Shown: positions 15,033-24,939, numbered from the stretch's first letter. The stretch is DNA of 64,000 nucleotides from Actinocrinis puniceicyclus (GCF_018283645.1 NZ_JAGSXH010000015.1:1-64000), one strand, 5' to 3'. Translations and numbers: made by a program. The notes: generated from the letters alone by a model not told the origin.

Positions 15033-16409
15033 ATGGCCGACGCGAACAACGACGATCTCGCCGCCGTCGGCCGTCGCGTGAACGCCGTGGTCCGCAGCGA
15101 GCAGGCGACGCTCATCGTCGCCCGCTTCTTCGCCGAGCTTCAGGGCCGCGCCGCCCGGCACCTCGCGGACGGCACCGTGTTCCTGGTCACCGGCGACATC
15201 CCGGCGATGTGGCTGCGCGACTCTGCGGCGCAACTCATGCCGCTGCTGCGGGTGGGCGGCGGCCCGCAGGCCGAGCAGTTCGCGGTCGCCGTGCTGCGCC
15301 GCCAGCTGGAGTACATCCGGCTGGACCCCTACGCCAACGCCTTCAACCCGCGGCCGAACGGCGCCGGGCATCACAGGGACCTGACGGAGCCGTCCTGTCC
15401 TCGACACCGCGCGTGGGTGTGGGAGCGCAAATACGAGGTCGACTCGCTCTGCTATCCGCTGCTGGTGGCTTACCGGATCTGGCGGCGTTACGGACGCGCC
15501 GACATCTTCGACCCGCGGTTCTGGGGCGCGGTCGAGCGCATCCTGCACACCTGGGAAACGGAACAGGATCACGAGCGCCTTTCGGCGTACCGGTTCCGCC
15601 GACCGCGCGTCCCTGTGCCGGGCGCGCGGTCAGGCGCGTTGCCGAGTGTGTTCGCCGGGCTGCTGCCCGGAGTCCTGGGTGGACCACTCGCCCGCGGCGG
15701 CCGCGGGCCCGAGGTGGCGGTCACCGGCATGACCTGGAGCGGTTTCCGTCCGAGTGACGATCCCGTGCGTTACGGCTACAACGTGCCGGGCAACCTGTTC
15801 GCCTCCGCGGTACTCGGGCGCCTCGCCGAGATCGCCGTGGCCGTCCGCCCGCCGCGGGCGGCCGAACTGCTCACCCGGATCCGGCGGTTGCGCGGCGCGA
15901 TCGACACGGGTGTCGCCCGCTACGCACTCGTAGACGATCCGCGCACCGGGCAGCGCTGGGCCTACGAGGTCGACGGACGCGGCGGCGCTCTGGAAATGGA
16001 CGACGCGAATCTCCCGAGCCTGCTCGCGCTGCCCCTGCTCGGCTGCTGCCGGCCCGACGATCCGGTTTACACGGCCACCCGGGAGTTCGTCCTGAGCGAG
16101 CGCAATCCGTACTACTTTCGAGGGCCGGCGGCCCGCGGCGTCGGCAGCCCGCACACCCCGCGCCGACACGTCTGGCCGCTCGCCATCGCGGCCGCCGCGC
16201 TCACCAGCACCGATCCCGCAGACCGGCGCGCCGCGATCGACACTCTGCTGAACACCCACGCGGGCACGACCCGCATCCACGAGTCCTTCCACGCCGACCG
16301 GCCCGCGACGTGGACCCGGGCGTGGTTCTCCTGGGCGGAGGCGATGTTCTGTGAGCTGGTACTCGACCACTGCGGTTACCGGCACTCGGACGCGCCCTCA
16401 TCCGGCTGA
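15033..16409 (+). CDS. GH125 family glycosidase (exo-alpha-1,6-mannosidase type)
   Basis: 458 residues; the start follows GAGAGG. Family landmarks are GDIPAMWLRDSAAQ (near 50-63), WERKYEVDSLCYP (near 130-142), GYNVPGNLF and MDDANLPSLLALPLLG (near 325-340). In GH125 the acids in these blocks sit at the active site of an inverting enzyme that removes alpha-1,6-linked mannose. No signal peptide is visible, so it is probably cytoplasmic and acts on imported oligosaccharides or glycoconjugates. It stands alone on the plus strand between accessory genes. Substrate is inferred from the family. Confidence 0.88.
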   Translation: MADANNDDLAAVGRRVNAVVRSEQATLIVARFFAELQGRAARHLADGTVFLVTGDIPAMWLRDSAAQLMPLLRVGGGPQAEQFAVAVLRRQLEYIRLDPYANAFNPRPNGAGHHRDLTEPSCPRHRAWVWERKYEVDSLCYPLLVAYRIWRRYGRADIFDPRFWGAVERILHTWETEQDHERLSAYRFRRPRVPVPGARSGALPSVFAGLLPGVLGGPLARGGRGPEVAVTGMTWSGFRPSDDPVRYGYNVPGNLFASAVLGRLAEIAVAVRPPRAAELLTRIRRLRGAIDTGVARYALVDDPRTGQRWAYEVDGRGGALEMDDANLPSLLALPLLGCCRPDDPVYTATREFVLSERNPYYFRGPAARGVGSPHTPRRHVWPLAIAAAALTSTDPADRRAAIDTLLNTHAGTTRIHESFHADRPATWTRAWFSWAEAMFCELVLDHCGYRHSDAPSSG

Positions 16410-16554
16410 CCTTACGTGCCGTGGTCCGGCCCGGCCCGGCCTGGCCGCAGCGCTCGGCGCATTCGGCGCTGCGCGGACGTCGCTGCGGTGCATCTTCGGC
16501 GTGATCGTGCCGAAGCCGGGCGGGTCGGCGCGCGGCGCGTGGTCTACTGCCACC

Positions 16555-17124
16555 GTGGACCTGGCGGTGCAAGTCTTCATCGACCGCGAAGACGGCCGAC
16601 GCGACCTGTTCGATCCGCCCACCGAGGCGGCGGGATCGGCCGGCTTCGACTCGTGGCGTGAGACCGTGTGGGGTTCCCCGCGAGCGCGCAGCCTCGGTGC
16701 GCGGCTGTTGCCGCGGCTCGCCGAAGCGGATCTACTCGTCGAACCAGCGCGACTGCATGACCTGCTGGAGGAGTGCGCGCTCTTGCGCGACCGGCTGGAG
16801 ACGCTCATCCCCGGTATGGACGCTCTCGATCCGCACGCGCCCGGATACTACGTCAACACGGGCTCGCACGTCCGGATCGAATCCGCGGAAGCGGTGGCTC
16901 ATTTCCGTCACACCGTGGCGCAGCGGCTTGCGAACATCGAGTCCGCAGCGATGTATGCGCTGGTCGTCGGCGGAGGCGTCGCGATCTCCACTGCGGCTCG
17001 CGCGGCTGAGCCGGCCCCGGACGCTCCGGTTGAGCCGACGGTGCCCTCGCCATGCGCGCCGTGTGCGTGCGCACCGGGTAGTTGCGCCGATCCTCAACCT
17101 GACGCGGACGACACAGAGCCCTGA
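16555..17124 (+). CDS. Hypothetical protein with cysteine-rich tail
   Basis: About 189 residues from the GTG at 16555 (VDLAVQVFIDREDGRRDLFDPP); in-frame starts exist upstream, but their sequence looks noncoding. The middle is helical and charged (LLEECALLRDRLETLIPGM, then HFRHTVAQRLANIESA). The final 40 residues are Pro/Cys-rich (CAPCACAPGSC), which might bind a metal or be simple low-complexity sequence. There is no secretion signal. No family is recognised, and codon use fits a real gene of this genome. No obvious ribosome site precedes the start. Confidence 0.5.
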   Translation: MDLAVQVFIDREDGRRDLFDPPTEAAGSAGFDSWRETVWGSPRARSLGARLLPRLAEADLLVEPARLHDLLEECALLRDRLETLIPGMDALDPHAPGYYVNTGSHVRIESAEAVAHFRHTVAQRLANIESAAMYALVVGGGVAISTAARAAEPAPDAPVEPTVPSPCAPCACAPGSCADPQPDADDTEP

Positions 17125-17378
17125 CGAACTGCGGCCCGCGTGGAGTGTGCGGGCAGGCCGCTGCGCGACGCGCTTGCGGCCCTCCTGCGCGGTCTGCCAC
17201 GCACGCGGACGGCGTGCGCGATCAAGCGAAACTTTCCGGGGGGCGACGGGCCTGCGCTGCGCGTTGATCTCGGCGGTCGCCTTCGTGTTGACTCCCGGCT
17301 GCGATGCGATCGATCCTCCCATTTCGGACGGGGCACCCCGGCAAGAGCCAGACATCCGATGAGCGGAGAGATCATTCG

Positions 17379-19643
17379 ATGATCACATCAGGAGCGTCAA
17401 CCGCGCGGGCGAGAACGCGCGCCCGCAGCGCACCGGAGGGTCGCGGCGCGACCCGCGCGCGCCGCTGGGCTCCGGCGGCGGCGCTCGTTCCGGCGGCCGC
17501 CGCGCTTGCGGCCGCGGCCGCGCTGGCGGCTCCGGCGGCGACGGCACAGGCCGCCGTGACGCCGAACTCCACCCCGAGCGCCGTGACCGTCAACGTCGAC
17601 GCGGGCCAGTCGCTCGGCACCGTGCCCGCGACGGCGATCGGCACGAACGGATCCGTGTACGACGCGGATCTGACCGACGCGGCGGTACCGGGGCTACTCA
17701 AGAACGCCGGCGTCGGGCTGGTCCGCTTCCCGGGCGGCACCGAGTCGGACGAGTACAACTGGAAGAACAACACCGACGTGATCTCCGGTGTGGCCCAGGC
17801 CGTGAACTTCGACCAGTACGCCGCGATGTTGAGCCAGGCCGGCGCGCAGGGCATGATCACGGTCAACTACGGTACCGGTGACGCGGTCGGTGCATCGCAG
17901 AGCCCTGTCGAGACCGGCGCACAGGTGGCCGCCGACTGGGTGCGCTACGCCAATGTCACGCACCACTACGGCATCAAGTACTGGGAGATCGGCAACGAGA
18001 TCTACGGCAACGGCACCTACGGCGGCACCGGCTGGGAACCGGACCGGCACTGCTCCTCAAGCAGCAGCCCGACCAACTGCGGGCCGGCCGTCTACGCGCA
18101 GAACGTCAAGGCGTATATCAGTGCCATGAAGGCGGTCGACCCCGGCATCGTGATCGGCGTGGTGCTGACCGCCCCGGGCAACTGGCCCGACGGGGTGACC
18201 AACAGCGCGAGCCCGCAGCCGTGGAACCAGACCGTGCTTTCGGCGCTGGGCAACCAGATCGGCTTCGCGGACGTGCACTGGTATCCGCAGAACCCGAGCA
18301 CCATCACCCCGCCCGGACCGACCGACGCCGGCCTGCTCGGCGCCAGCGCCCAGATCCCGACCATGGTCTCCGGACTGCGTTCGCTGCTGAGCCAGTACAG
18401 CGGCAGCGCGAACGTGCCGATCATGATCACCGAGACGAACTCGGTGTCGTCGAATCCCGGTAAGCAGACCCTCAGCGTGGTCAACGCGCTCTACCTGGAG
18501 CAGGACTACCTCGGCTGGCTGCGCAGCGGCGTCTCCAGCGTCGACTGGTGGCAGATCCACAACGGCATCGTCACCACGGGCGACAACGGCTCCTCGCTCT
18601 ACGGCACCGCGACCTACGGCGACTACGGCGTGCTGTCGGACGCCAGTTGTGCGACGATCAACGGCGCGCAGGTATGCGAACCGGCTGCCGACACCCCGTT
18701 CCCCGCCTACTACGGGATGAAGTTGCTCGGCCAGTTCATCCACCCCGGCGACACGCTGGTGTCCGCGTCCTCCAGCCAGTCGCTGGTCCAGTCGTACGCG
18801 GTCAAGGCCGCCGACGGTTCGCTACGCGTGATGCTGGTCAACGACGACCCCGCTAACAGCTACCAGGTCCTGCTCGGCTACAGCGGCTTCTCACCGGCCT
18901 CCGGCGCGCCGAGCGTGTCCACGCTCGCGCCGCCCGGAAACTCGATCGGCACGGCGGCGACGGGCAGTGCGACCTCGCAGGTCATCGCGCCGTACACGGC
19001 GAGCGTCGTCACTCTGCAACCCGGTGGCACGGCCGCCGCGCCGACGACTCCCGGCACGCCCGTCGCTTCCGCCGTCACCTCCACCTCGGTGAACCTGAGC
19101 TGGACCGCCTCCACGAGCAGCCTCGGCATCGCCGGTTACCAAGTGGTCAGCGTGAACGGCGGAACGCAGAGCGTGGTCGCGTCGCCGAGCACCAACTCCG
19201 CGACCATCAGCGGTCTGACCCCCTCGACCGCTTACACCTTCGCCGTCTATGCGACGGACACCGCGGGGACCAAGTCCGCGCGTTCCGGCACGGTCACCGT
19301 GACCACCGGCGCGTCGTCGTCGTCCGGTGGATGTAAGGTCACCTACACGCCGAACGCGTGGACCGGCGGCTTCACCGCGAACATCATCCTGGCGAACACC
19401 GGCAGCGCGGCCTGGACCGGCTGGAATGTCACCTGGGCCTGGCCGGGCGACCAGAAGATCACCAACGCCTGGAACGCCCAGGTCACCCAGAACGGCAGCA
19501 GCGTCACCGCGACGAACGTCAGCTACAACGGCAGCGTGCCGGCGGGCGGCTCGACCTCGTTCGGCTTCCAGGGCACATGGAACAGCAGCAACGCCTCCCC
19601 GACCGCGTTCAGCGTGAACGGGAACGCGTGCACCGTGGGCTGA
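17379..19643 (+). CDS. Secreted clan GH-A-like glycosidase with FN3 and CBM2
   Basis: 754 residues; ATG 17379 follows GGAGAG. A long Arg-rich and Ala-rich signal peptide ends near residue 60 (AAPAATAQAAVTPN). The catalytic part (about 65-545) has a TIM-barrel feel: VRFPGGTESDEYNW, acid/base candidate E207 in YWEIGNEIYG and nucleophile candidate E352 in IMITETNSVS, the spacing seen in GH39/GH51/GH79-type enzymes such as arabinofuranosidases. An FN3 module follows (about 560-645, with NLSWTAS and YTFAVYATD), then a CBM2 cellulose/xylan-binding domain (about 655-754) with conserved Trp residues (NAWTGGF, AWTGWNVTW) and two terminal cysteines. It probably trims plant polysaccharide outside the cell. 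Exact specificity cannot be read from sequence. Confidence 0.85.
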   Translation: MITSGASTARARTRARSAPEGRGATRARRWAPAAALVPAAAALAAAAALAAPAATAQAAVTPNSTPSAVTVNVDAGQSLGTVPATAIGTNGSVYDADLTDAAVPGLLKNAGVGLVRFPGGTESDEYNWKNNTDVISGVAQAVNFDQYAAMLSQAGAQGMITVNYGTGDAVGASQSPVETGAQVAADWVRYANVTHHYGIKYWEIGNEIYGNGTYGGTGWEPDRHCSSSSSPTNCGPAVYAQNVKAYISAMKAVDPGIVIGVVLTAPGNWPDGVTNSASPQPWNQTVLSALGNQIGFADVHWYPQNPSTITPPGPTDAGLLGASAQIPTMVSGLRSLLSQYSGSANVPIMITETNSVSSNPGKQTLSVVNALYLEQDYLGWLRSGVSSVDWWQIHNGIVTTGDNGSSLYGTATYGDYGVLSDASCATINGAQVCEPAADTPFPAYYGMKLLGQFIHPGDTLVSASSSQSLVQSYAVKAADGSLRVMLVNDDPANSYQVLLGYSGFSPASGAPSVSTLAPPGNSIGTAATGSATSQVIAPYTASVVTLQPGGTAAAPTTPGTPVASAVTSTSVNLSWTASTSSLGIAGYQVVSVNGGTQSVVASPSTNSATISGLTPSTAYTFAVYATDTAGTKSARSGTVTVTTGASSSSGGCKVTYTPNAWTGGFTANIILANTGSAAWTGWNVTWAWPGDQKITNAWNAQVTQNGSSVTATNVSYNGSVPAGGSTSFGFQGTWNSSNASPTAFSVNGNACTVG

Positions 19644-19669
19644 TATAAGAGGTTTCGCTCAGATGCCGT

Positions 19670-19703
19670 GCCCGGGGCCGATGCGCACAGCGCGGCCCCG
19701 GGC
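19670..19703 (+). terminator. Hairpin after the glycosidase gene
   Basis: GCCCGGGGCCG pairs with CGGCCCCGGGC (11 bases) around a 12-base loop, 27 bases after the stop codon. No T-tract. Confidence 0.5.
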
Positions 19704-19832
19704 CCGACCCGGGAGCCGGTTGCCGGGCAGCCGAGCGCCCCCGGCGCTGGACGGCACCACGCCCCGCTAATGAGTACCCTGCTACGATCGACCGGTTGCT
19801 GTGAGATCTCGGCACGGACGACGGGGAATCCT

Positions 19833-21305
19833 GTGCATATTCGGAAACGGTCTGGGCTCTGGTATTCGGGGCTTACCGGGGTGATCCTCCTCGCGACAGC
19901 GGGCACCGCGTTGGCGGCCAACGAGACCGGGGACGCGGGAGCGGGCGGGCGAACGGCGGCGCAGCCCGGTGCCCGAACCCTGACCGGTCCCACGCCTGCT
20001 CTCCCGGCTTCGTCATCGCTGTCTGATTCGAGGATGGACTCCGCGGGCTCGGCGCGGCCGGTGGCCCCGGATCCGCGCGGCTCTGCTTCGTCGGCCGACG
20101 TCTCCGGTGTGGCCCGAGCGGTCTCCTTCCACGGCCACGAGTTCTCCGTTCCGGCCGGATGGCGCTTGGTCGATCTCACAAGGAATCCGACCGCGTGCGT
20201 CCGCTTCGACGCGCACGCCGTCTACTTCGGAACGCCGTCGGGCGACCAGCGTTGCCCGGCGGCGAACGGCACCGTGGTCACGGGTGCGGTGCTCGTCGAA
20301 CCTTCCTCCGCCGCGACGGCAGCGAGCGCCGTCGACAACACGCTGGACCAGCGAATCAGCGCCACACTGCCGGGAGTGGCGATCGTCGCCTCCTACGGCA
20401 CCGACCGCAAGTCTGTCGTCGGCCTCCTTGCCGCGGCACATGTGCCGGCGCCCACCGTGGCCTATCCGAGCACGTCGACGGCCGCCGTCGCGGCGCGCGC
20501 CACGGCGAAACTCAGCTCGATCCAGGGTTCTGTCACGCCGGCCACGGTCGCGTCGTTCACACAGGTCTACACGGGTCTTGGATTCGACGCGTGCACTGCC
20601 CCGAGCACTGCGCAGATGACGGCGTGGGCCGGATCGCCGTTCGGAGCGGTAGGGGTTTACATCGGCGGGGCCGGCCGCGCGTGCACCCAGCCGAACCTGA
20701 CCGCGTCGTGGGTGGCCGCGGAAACGGGTGCGGGATGGCGCCTGCTGCCGGTCTACGTCGGTCCGCAGATCGTGTTCAACAAGGTCACCGACGCCGTGAC
20801 GCAGGGCACGGCGAGCGCCGACGACGCCGTGACCCAGGCTTCCGCCCTCGGCATCGGTGAGGGCGCGGTGCTGTATTACGACATGGAGGGCGGCGGCTAC
20901 ACCGCGACGCAGACCACCACGGCGCAGCAGTTCCTCGCCGCCTGGACCACGGAACTGCACGCGCTGCGCTACCGCGCGGCGGTCTACGGCAGCGAGACGG
21001 GTGCGCTCGGCGCGGTGATGTCGGGCTGGGGCACCGTGACCGAACCGGACGTCATCGACGTCGCCAACTGGAACGGTCAGTCCGACGACGATCCCGGCGC
21101 CGACCCGGCCGGTCACTGGCGCGGGCACCGCGTGCATCAGTTCATCAGCAGCACGGACGCGACATACGGTGGCGTCACGATCAACATCGATGAGGACTTC
21201 TTCGCGCTCGCCGGTCCGTGCGGCCCCGCGCTGCCGGGCACGCCCGTGCAACCGCGGTACATGATCAACTGCGCGGTCTCCCCGGCTGCTGCCCCGTCGC
21301 CCTGA
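19833..21305 (+). CDS. Secreted DUF1906 (glycoside-hydrolase-like) protein
   Basis: 490 residues from GTG 19833, which has GGGGA six bases upstream and opens a signal peptide (HIRKRSGLWYSGLTGVILLATAGTALA). Residues 35-240 form a Ser/Ala/Gly-rich region with a small beta domain. From about 245 the DUF1906 domain is clear: LGFDACTAPSTAQM, GVYIGGAG, LLPVYVG, the acidic pair in VLYYDMEGG, and the closing VTINIDEDFFA. This domain resembles the Rv2525c type, a TIM-barrel related to GH25 lysozymes and often exported in actinomycetes. A cell-wall or glycan role is inferred; the catalytic competence of the DME residues is not established. Confidence 0.85.
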   Translation: MHIRKRSGLWYSGLTGVILLATAGTALAANETGDAGAGGRTAAQPGARTLTGPTPALPASSSLSDSRMDSAGSARPVAPDPRGSASSADVSGVARAVSFHGHEFSVPAGWRLVDLTRNPTACVRFDAHAVYFGTPSGDQRCPAANGTVVTGAVLVEPSSAATAASAVDNTLDQRISATLPGVAIVASYGTDRKSVVGLLAAAHVPAPTVAYPSTSTAAVAARATAKLSSIQGSVTPATVASFTQVYTGLGFDACTAPSTAQMTAWAGSPFGAVGVYIGGAGRACTQPNLTASWVAAETGAGWRLLPVYVGPQIVFNKVTDAVTQGTASADDAVTQASALGIGEGAVLYYDMEGGGYTATQTTTAQQFLAAWTTELHALRYRAAVYGSETGALGAVMSGWGTVTEPDVIDVANWNGQSDDDPGADPAGHWRGHRVHQFISSTDATYGGVTINIDEDFFALAGPCGPALPGTPVQPRYMINCAVSPAAAPSP

Positions 21306-21402
21306 TCGCTGCGGCGGTCCGCAGCCGCGCGCGACGCCCGATCTGCTCGGTCGGCCGCGCCGTACTCCGCTGCTCAACAGGTACGCAAGAGGCCCGTGAC
21401 CA

Positions 21403-22824
21403 TCAATCGGTTTGCCGGCCTCGGAGCAGGCCGAGCAGGGCGGCCTTGTCCGGTTTCCCGCTGACGGCCACCGGGACCTCGGACAGTTCGGTGACGGTCT
21501 CCGGCACGCTGAGCTCGCCGAGTTCGGCCCGAACCGCTTGGCGCAGGCCGGCGTGGTCCAGGCGGCGTCCCGGGCGCGGGACCACGAAGGCGTGCACCGC
21601 CTCGCCGCGCCGGTCGTCGGGGGCGCCGACCACGTATGCCTGGTCCACATCCTCCTGTGCCGCCAGGAGGCGCTCGATCGGGCCCGCGTACACCGGCAGG
21701 GCGTCCACGATGATCACTTCGCGGGCGCGACCGGTCAGATACACGTAGCCGCCCTCCAGCCTCCCGAGATCGCGGGTGCGGACCCAGCCGTCCGGCGTCA
21801 AGGTCTCGGCGGTCAACTCCGGCTCGTCGAAGTATCCGCACATCTGGTAGGGCGTGCGTACGTAGATCTCGCCGTCTCGGACGTCTGCGTCCACGGAGGG
21901 CAGCGGCCGTCCCACCGACGCGAGCACGCCGTGGGCGATGTCCGTCGGAGTCAACGCGGTGAGCCCGCCGGTCTCGGTCAGACCGTACGAGGAGTAGACC
22001 ACCGGGCCGAGCAGTTCGACCGCTTCGGCCAGCCGGTGTGCGGGCAGCGGCGACCCGGCGACCATGATCGCCGCCACGGTGGACAAGCCGAACCGCGCAT
22101 CCCGCAGCGAATCCAGCATCTGGTACAGCCGTGGCACGCTCATGATCGTCGCGGTGGCGCGCAGCCGCTCGAACACGCCGGGGAACAGCGGGCCTTCACC
22201 GGGTGCGGGAAGTCGCGGGATCACGGCGGTGCCGCCGGACAGCAGGCACAGCGCCAGGTAGTCCTGTACCACCGCGCTGGAAAGCGTGCCGAAGAGCAGA
22301 TATCGACCGGTCTTCCGGGCCAGTTCGACGGTATCGGCGCACCAGGTCTCCGCACCCCACGACCAGTGAGCCGACAGTGCCTTGTAGGTCTGCATGCAGC
22401 CCTTCGGCAGGCCGGTGCTGCCGCTGGTGTACGCCACCCGCGCCACGTCGTCCGGCCGAGCCAGCACCACAGGGTCGGCCGCCGGGCCGCGTAGCAGGCC
22501 GGCCACCCGATCGCCGGTGAGCACCGTGTCCACGCCGCGCGTGAGCACGTGCCGACGCTGGGGTGCCGAATAACCCGGGTGCACGCCGACCACCCGGCAG
22601 CCCAGCGTGTAACCCGCGAGGTATGCGGCTACTGATTCGGCGCTGACGTCCAAGTCCATGGCTACTGCGCTGCCCGGGCCGATGCCGCTTGAGCGCAGCC
22701 CGCGGGCAACGGTGCCGATCATGGAAAGCAGTTCGGCGCCGGTCACGGCGTGGCCGCCGTCCTCCACGGCGACGTGTTCCGGCCGCGCCGCCAATGCGTG
22801 GAGAACCGAGTCCGGAAATACCAT
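21403..22824 (-). CDS. AMP-forming acyl-CoA synthetase/ligase
   Basis: 473 residues from ATG 22824, preceded by AGGAGCGAGAG. It is an ANL-superfamily adenylating enzyme: P-loop-like YTSGSTGLPKG (near 140), SSYGLTETGG (near 280), the hinge-type aspartate in TRDLG followed by LTGRAREVIIV, and catalytic lysine near the end in VSGKPDKAALL. It activates a carboxylic acid as an adenylate and passes it to CoA or another thiol. The substrate pocket cannot be read. It is the last gene of the minus-strand accessory block, 117 bases after the sensor kinase, so it could be part of the same pathway as the oxidases upstream. Confidence 0.88.
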   Translation of the reverse strand: MVFPDSVLHALAARPEHVAVEDGGHAVTGAELLSMIGTVARGLRSSGIGPGSAVAMDLDVSAESVAAYLAGYTLGCRVVGVHPGYSAPQRRHVLTRGVDTVLTGDRVAGLLRGPAADPVVLARPDDVARVAYTSGSTGLPKGCMQTYKALSAHWSWGAETWCADTVELARKTGRYLLFGTLSSAVVQDYLALCLLSGGTAVIPRLPAPGEGPLFPGVFERLRATATIMSVPRLYQMLDSLRDARFGLSTVAAIMVAGSPLPAHRLAEAVELLGPVVYSSYGLTETGGLTALTPTDIAHGVLASVGRPLPSVDADVRDGEIYVRTPYQMCGYFDEPELTAETLTPDGWVRTRDLGRLEGGYVYLTGRAREVIIVDALPVYAGPIERLLAAQEDVDQAYVVGAPDDRRGEAVHAFVVPRPGRRLDHAGLRQAVRAELGELSVPETVTELSEVPVAVSGKPDKAALLGLLRGRQTD

Positions 22825-22941
22825 GCGCTCTCGCTCCTGTGAATGAGAATGCTTTTTGGGTTGAGCTGCCACGTGCGCCAGTGCGCCCGCACGGCCGTCG
22901 AGGACGTCGATCGGTGGATGAGGCTGCGTCGTGATCTTCCG

Positions 22942-24240
22942 CTAGGAAGAAGCCTGAGTGACAGGGGTGGGCTCCACGGCGGCTTTCGCGGCGGGAAGGC
23001 GGACCGTGAAGATGGCGCCCCTGCCGGGTCGGCTTTCGGCGCGGATGGTGCCGGCGTGGTCGGCCGCGATCTCGCGGGCCAGCGCGAGACCGAGGCCGAA
23101 GCGGTGCGGCCCGGGGTGGCCGCTCTGCGCGAACCGCTCGAAGATCCGCTCGCTGTCGGCCTGATCGAAGCCGGTTCCGTCGTCGGTGACTTCGAGTTCG
23201 ACCAGGCCCCGGTCGGCTGAGCGGATGCGCAGCCTGATGCGGCCGCTCGCTTCGGTGTGGCCGATGGCGTTGTCCAGAAGAGTCGCGATCATCCGGCGCA
23301 GCGGCGAGTCTGCCCCGTTGACCAGGAAGGCGCAGGCGGCGTCCGCGGCGGCCTCGCAGTCGCCGATCTCCACCTCCAGGGTGCGGCCGTTGAGCCGCGG
23401 GCGTTCCGCCTCCGCCGCCTCGAGCGCAAGCGCTGCCAGGTCGACGATGCGCGAGCGTTCCGGGTCGTTGTGCAGCGCGGCCGAGACGAGCAGGTCTTCG
23501 ATCAGTTCGTTCAGTTCCCCCGCGGCCCGAACCAGTGCGCCGAGTTCCTTGGCCAACGGCTCGGGTACCTGTTCGGCGGGTTTGCGAAGCAGCAGTTGGG
23601 CGCGGGTATGCAGTCGGGTGAGCGGAGTGCGCAGCTCATGGCTCGCATCGGCGACGAACCGGCGCTGCTTTGCCAATGCGTCACCGAGCGGCGCGATGGA
23701 CCGCCGGCCGACCTCGGCTCCCACGATCGTCGCGGCTCCAACGCCGAGTAGTCCCACCAGGACCAGGGCTCGTACCAGATGGTCGAGGTCGGCCTGCTGA
23801 TACCAGGTGTCCAGGACGGCTTGGCGCACGACGTCGCCGTGTCGCACGGTGAGCACGTCGTAGACCGCGCCGTGCGAGGCCCAGCTGGTCCGCTTGGGCG
23901 GCGCGCCGTCGCGCGCGGCGGCCACGGCGGAGGCGAGCGGGAGACCTTCCGGCGCCGCCCGGCCCCTCGGCGTCTGCCCGTCCACGATCTCGAACAGCCA
24001 CAGGCAGGGCGTCGTCTGATCCGGGTTTCCGAAAGCGAGCTCGAACTCGAGCTGCTGGCGGGCCTGGTTGTGCTGTTCGGTCAGCACGACGCGGTAGATG
24101 CTGAAGCCGAGCAACGTGAGCGCGGCGAGGAAGCCGGCGGCGATCCGGCAGGCGAGGACCGCGGTGGCGCGGGCGAGCATCCGCCGCTCCGGCGTGACGG
24201 CGGAGCGGCGCCGGCCGAGCGTCATCGCCGTCCTGCTCAC
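22942..24240 (-). CDS. Two-component sensor histidine kinase
   Basis: 432 residues. Two transmembrane helices (about 27-50 and 155-176) bracket an extracytoplasmic sensor of about 100 residues. The HisKA block has H201 in FVADASHELRTPLTRLH. The HATPase domain shows the N box (LLDNAIGHTE), G1 (VTDDGTGF), F and G2 (FGLGLALAREIAADHAGTI). No HAMP is obvious. It begins ten bases after the response regulator stop and is surely its partner. The signal is unknown; its position beside an oxidase/ligase cluster hints at control of that cluster. Confidence 0.92.
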   Translation of the reverse strand: MSRTAMTLGRRRSAVTPERRMLARATAVLACRIAAGFLAALTLLGFSIYRVVLTEQHNQARQQLEFELAFGNPDQTTPCLWLFEIVDGQTPRGRAAPEGLPLASAVAAARDGAPPKRTSWASHGAVYDVLTVRHGDVVRQAVLDTWYQQADLDHLVRALVLVGLLGVGAATIVGAEVGRRSIAPLGDALAKQRRFVADASHELRTPLTRLHTRAQLLLRKPAEQVPEPLAKELGALVRAAGELNELIEDLLVSAALHNDPERSRIVDLAALALEAAEAERPRLNGRTLEVEIGDCEAAADAACAFLVNGADSPLRRMIATLLDNAIGHTEASGRIRLRIRSADRGLVELEVTDDGTGFDQADSERIFERFAQSGHPGPHRFGLGLALAREIAADHAGTIRAESRPGRGAIFTVRLPAAKAAVEPTPVTQASS

Positions 24241-24250
24241 GTGGGCCCGC

Positions 24251-24931
24251 TCACAGCAGTCCGATCCGGTAACCGAGGCCGTAGACGGTCTGCACGACCT
24301 GCCGGCCGAGCTTGCGTCTCAGGTAGTAGACGTAGGTGTCGACGACGGATTGCGCAGTCGTGTCGGGGAAGACCCGCGCCCGCAACTGGGCTCGGGTGTA
24401 CACGGCCCGCGGCCGGACGGCGAGGGCGAACAGCAGGCCGAACTCGCGCGCGGAGAGCGGCACGCGGCGCCCGTCGCAGAGCACGACGTCCTGGGCCTGC
24501 CGGTCCAGGTAGCCCGTGCCGAGCGGGAGCAGGTCGGCGCCGTCGGCGAAGCGCCGGTCCAGCGCCCGGATCCGGGCGAGCAGCTCGTCGAGGTCGAACG
24601 GCTTGGAGAGGTAGTCGTCCGCGCCGCTGTCGAGTCCGCGCACCCGCTCGGGGTGCGAGCCGAGCGCGGTCAGGATCAGCACGCGCGCGGTCACCGAGCG
24701 CCGGCGCAGGCGGGCGAGCAGGTCCAGTCCGTCCATGCCGGGCAGCCGCCGGTCGATCACCATCACGCGGTACGCCCGGCTGAGTCCGAGATGCAGGCCG
24801 CGTTGTCCATTGTAGGCGACGTCCACGCTGTAGCCTTCGCCCGCGATCAGCGGTTCGAGCAGCGCGGCGAGCTCCACATCGTCCTCGACGAGGAGCAGCC
24901 GCGGTGTCTCGTCGGTGCCCGACCCGATCAT
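24251..24931 (-). CDS. OmpR-family response regulator
   Basis: 226 residues. The receiver domain has the acidic pair in LLLVEDDVE, phospho-acceptor D60 in VMVIDRRLPGMDG, and the lysine in YLSKPFDLDEL. A winged-helix output domain follows (about 130-226) with LSAREFGLLFAL and the wing VDTYVYYLRRKLG. It pairs with the kinase directly downstream. The start ATG has almost no leader, and a CATAAT hexamer lies nine bases upstream, so the mRNA may be leaderless. Confidence 0.93.
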   Translation of the reverse strand: MIGSGTDETPRLLLVEDDVELAALLEPLIAGEGYSVDVAYNGQRGLHLGLSRAYRVMVIDRRLPGMDGLDLLARLRRRSVTARVLILTALGSHPERVRGLDSGADDYLSKPFDLDELLARIRALDRRFADGADLLPLGTGYLDRQAQDVVLCDGRRVPLSAREFGLLFALAVRPRAVYTRAQLRARVFPDTTAQSVVDTYVYYLRRKLGRQVVQTVYGLGYRIGLL

Positions 24932-24939
24932 CGTTCCGC

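Noticed and set aside
16501-17124. Longer version of the hypothetical gene starting before 16555.
   Set aside because: Upstream codons look noncoding and have no ribosome site; the GTG at 16555 opens the plausible protein sequence.
20013-21650. 545-codon minus-strand frame opposite the DUF1906 gene.
   Set aside because: Arg-rich antisense frame without motifs; the plus-strand DUF1906 protein has clear family content.
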